Origin: Actinomycetes bacterium
Lineage (GTDB): Bacteria > Actinomycetota > Thermoleophilia > Solirubrobacterales > JACPNS01
Direction of reading: 5' to 3'
NCBI GenBank assembly: GCA_023404495.1
Contig: JAEYBE010000035.1
Span: 1-5,597 of the forward strand
DNA length: 5,597 nucleotides
Position 1 is the stretch's first letter, and every line of letters begins with the position of its first letter. The notes beneath the pieces are model-generated. The model saw nothing but the letters and a program-made list of their open reading frames with translations. It searched no databases and was not told where the DNA came from. Made by a program: the position numbers and the translations under genes. Shown piece after piece: positions 5,292 to 5,597 of the stretch.

Positions 5292-5316
5292 GTGCGGATC
5301 TCAGCGCATGACGCCG

Positions 5317-5344
5317 GCGGCCCCGGAATCTCCTCCGGGGCCGC
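5317..5344 (-). terminator. Strong GC-rich hairpin, probable terminator of the 5376-5597 gene
   Basis: GCGGCCCCGG (5317-5326) and CCGGGGCCGC (5335-5344) form a perfect 10-bp stem around an 8-nt loop. It starts 32 bases past the stop of the upstream minus-strand gene and lies before the lipoprotein gene's likely promoter, the expected place for a terminator. No T run follows on either strand, so it would be of the U-less type common in high-GC actinobacteria, or it may protect the mRNA 3' end. Confidence 0.7.
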
Positions 5345-5375
5345 GCTCGAAGCTGCCTATTCCTGCCGGTTCTGA

Positions 5376-5597
5376 CTACTGAAGGCAGCCAGTGCCTCCG
5401 AGCGGCATCGAGAGCACGGTGTGTTGCTCAGGCGCGGCGTCGAAGCCCCAGCTCACCATTTGAGAGGCAGCAGCCATCCGGAACGCGCTCGAGGCAGGCG
5501 TCACGGAGGAGCCTGTCGGCGGCAGCCAGTCGGTGCTTCCGCCACCGCCACCGACGCGGCAAGCGAGGGTGTCGGAGTTGGTCGCCGCACGAAGCGG
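5376..5597 (-). CDS. Unrecognised protein, C-terminal 73 residues (5' end outside window)
   Basis: On the minus strand a frame is open from the right edge of the window to a TAG at 5378-5376. It encodes 73 residues: a short start with NSDTLACRV, a five-Gly run (GGGGGSTDWLPP), a Ser/Thr/Ala-rich stretch, then MVSWGFDAAPEQHTVLSMPL and the end GGTGCLQ. Two cysteines (visible residues 13 and 71) and the small-residue composition suggest an exported protein with a disulfide, but no signal sequence is visible and I do not recognise the family. A strong hairpin shortly after the stop supports a real gene end here. The following gene on the same strand is the lipoprotein, separated by 125 bases, so they are probably separate transcription units. 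Confidence 0.55.
   Translation of the reverse strand, partial: PLRAATNSDTLACRVGGGGGSTDWLPPTGSSVTPASSAFRMAAASQMVSWGFDAAPEQHTVLSMPLGGTGCLQ

Noticed and set aside
1..5597. CRISPR array, tRNA, rRNA or riboswitch
   Set aside because: No regularly spaced repeats, no cloverleaf-like or conserved rRNA segments, and no recognisable riboswitch core were found on either strand by eye.

Overview
The window is GC-rich bacterial DNA with tightly packed genes. The isoprenoid enzyme IspH, the bifunctional wax ester synthase/diacylglycerol acyltransferase (WS/DGAT), VapBC and MazEF modules, leaderless-looking promoters and GTG/TTG starts all point to an actinobacterium. The IspH and thioredoxin-like sequences make Thermoleophilia/Solirubrobacterales my best guess, but that is an impression from memory and no search was run.

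Layout. Bases 1-465 (+) hold the 3' end of a DipZ-like thioredoxin-fold protein. Bases 457-1693 (-) hold two type II toxin-antitoxin (TA) modules in tandem: mazE-mazF (1693 to 1092), then vapB-vapC (1049 to 457). In each the antitoxin comes first, the toxin overlaps it by 4 nt and the toxin start is not ATG (GTG or TTG). In front of each antitoxin a palindrome covers the -10 region. ispH follows at 1747-2718 (-), then a 206-base divergent intergenic region, then a WS/DGAT gene at 2925-4577 (+) with a long Lys/Ala-rich tail. A lipoprotein gene (4582-5250, -) converges on it with only 4 bases between stop codons. A 125-base gap with a strong GC hairpin separates the lipoprotein from the 3' end of another, unrecognised minus-strand gene (5376-5597).

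How the parts relate. ispH makes isoprenoid precursors and WS/DGAT makes neutral storage lipids; they are divergent neighbours and nothing in the sequence proves co-regulation. The TA modules look like an accessory insertion between housekeeping genes. Their two operators share a nearly identical half-site, TATACA(C/G)AT, so cross-regulation is the most testable idea here. I found no CRISPR array, RNA gene, transposase or recognisable new multi-gene system. The best leads are the paired TA modules with matching operators and the histone-like tail on the acyltransferase.
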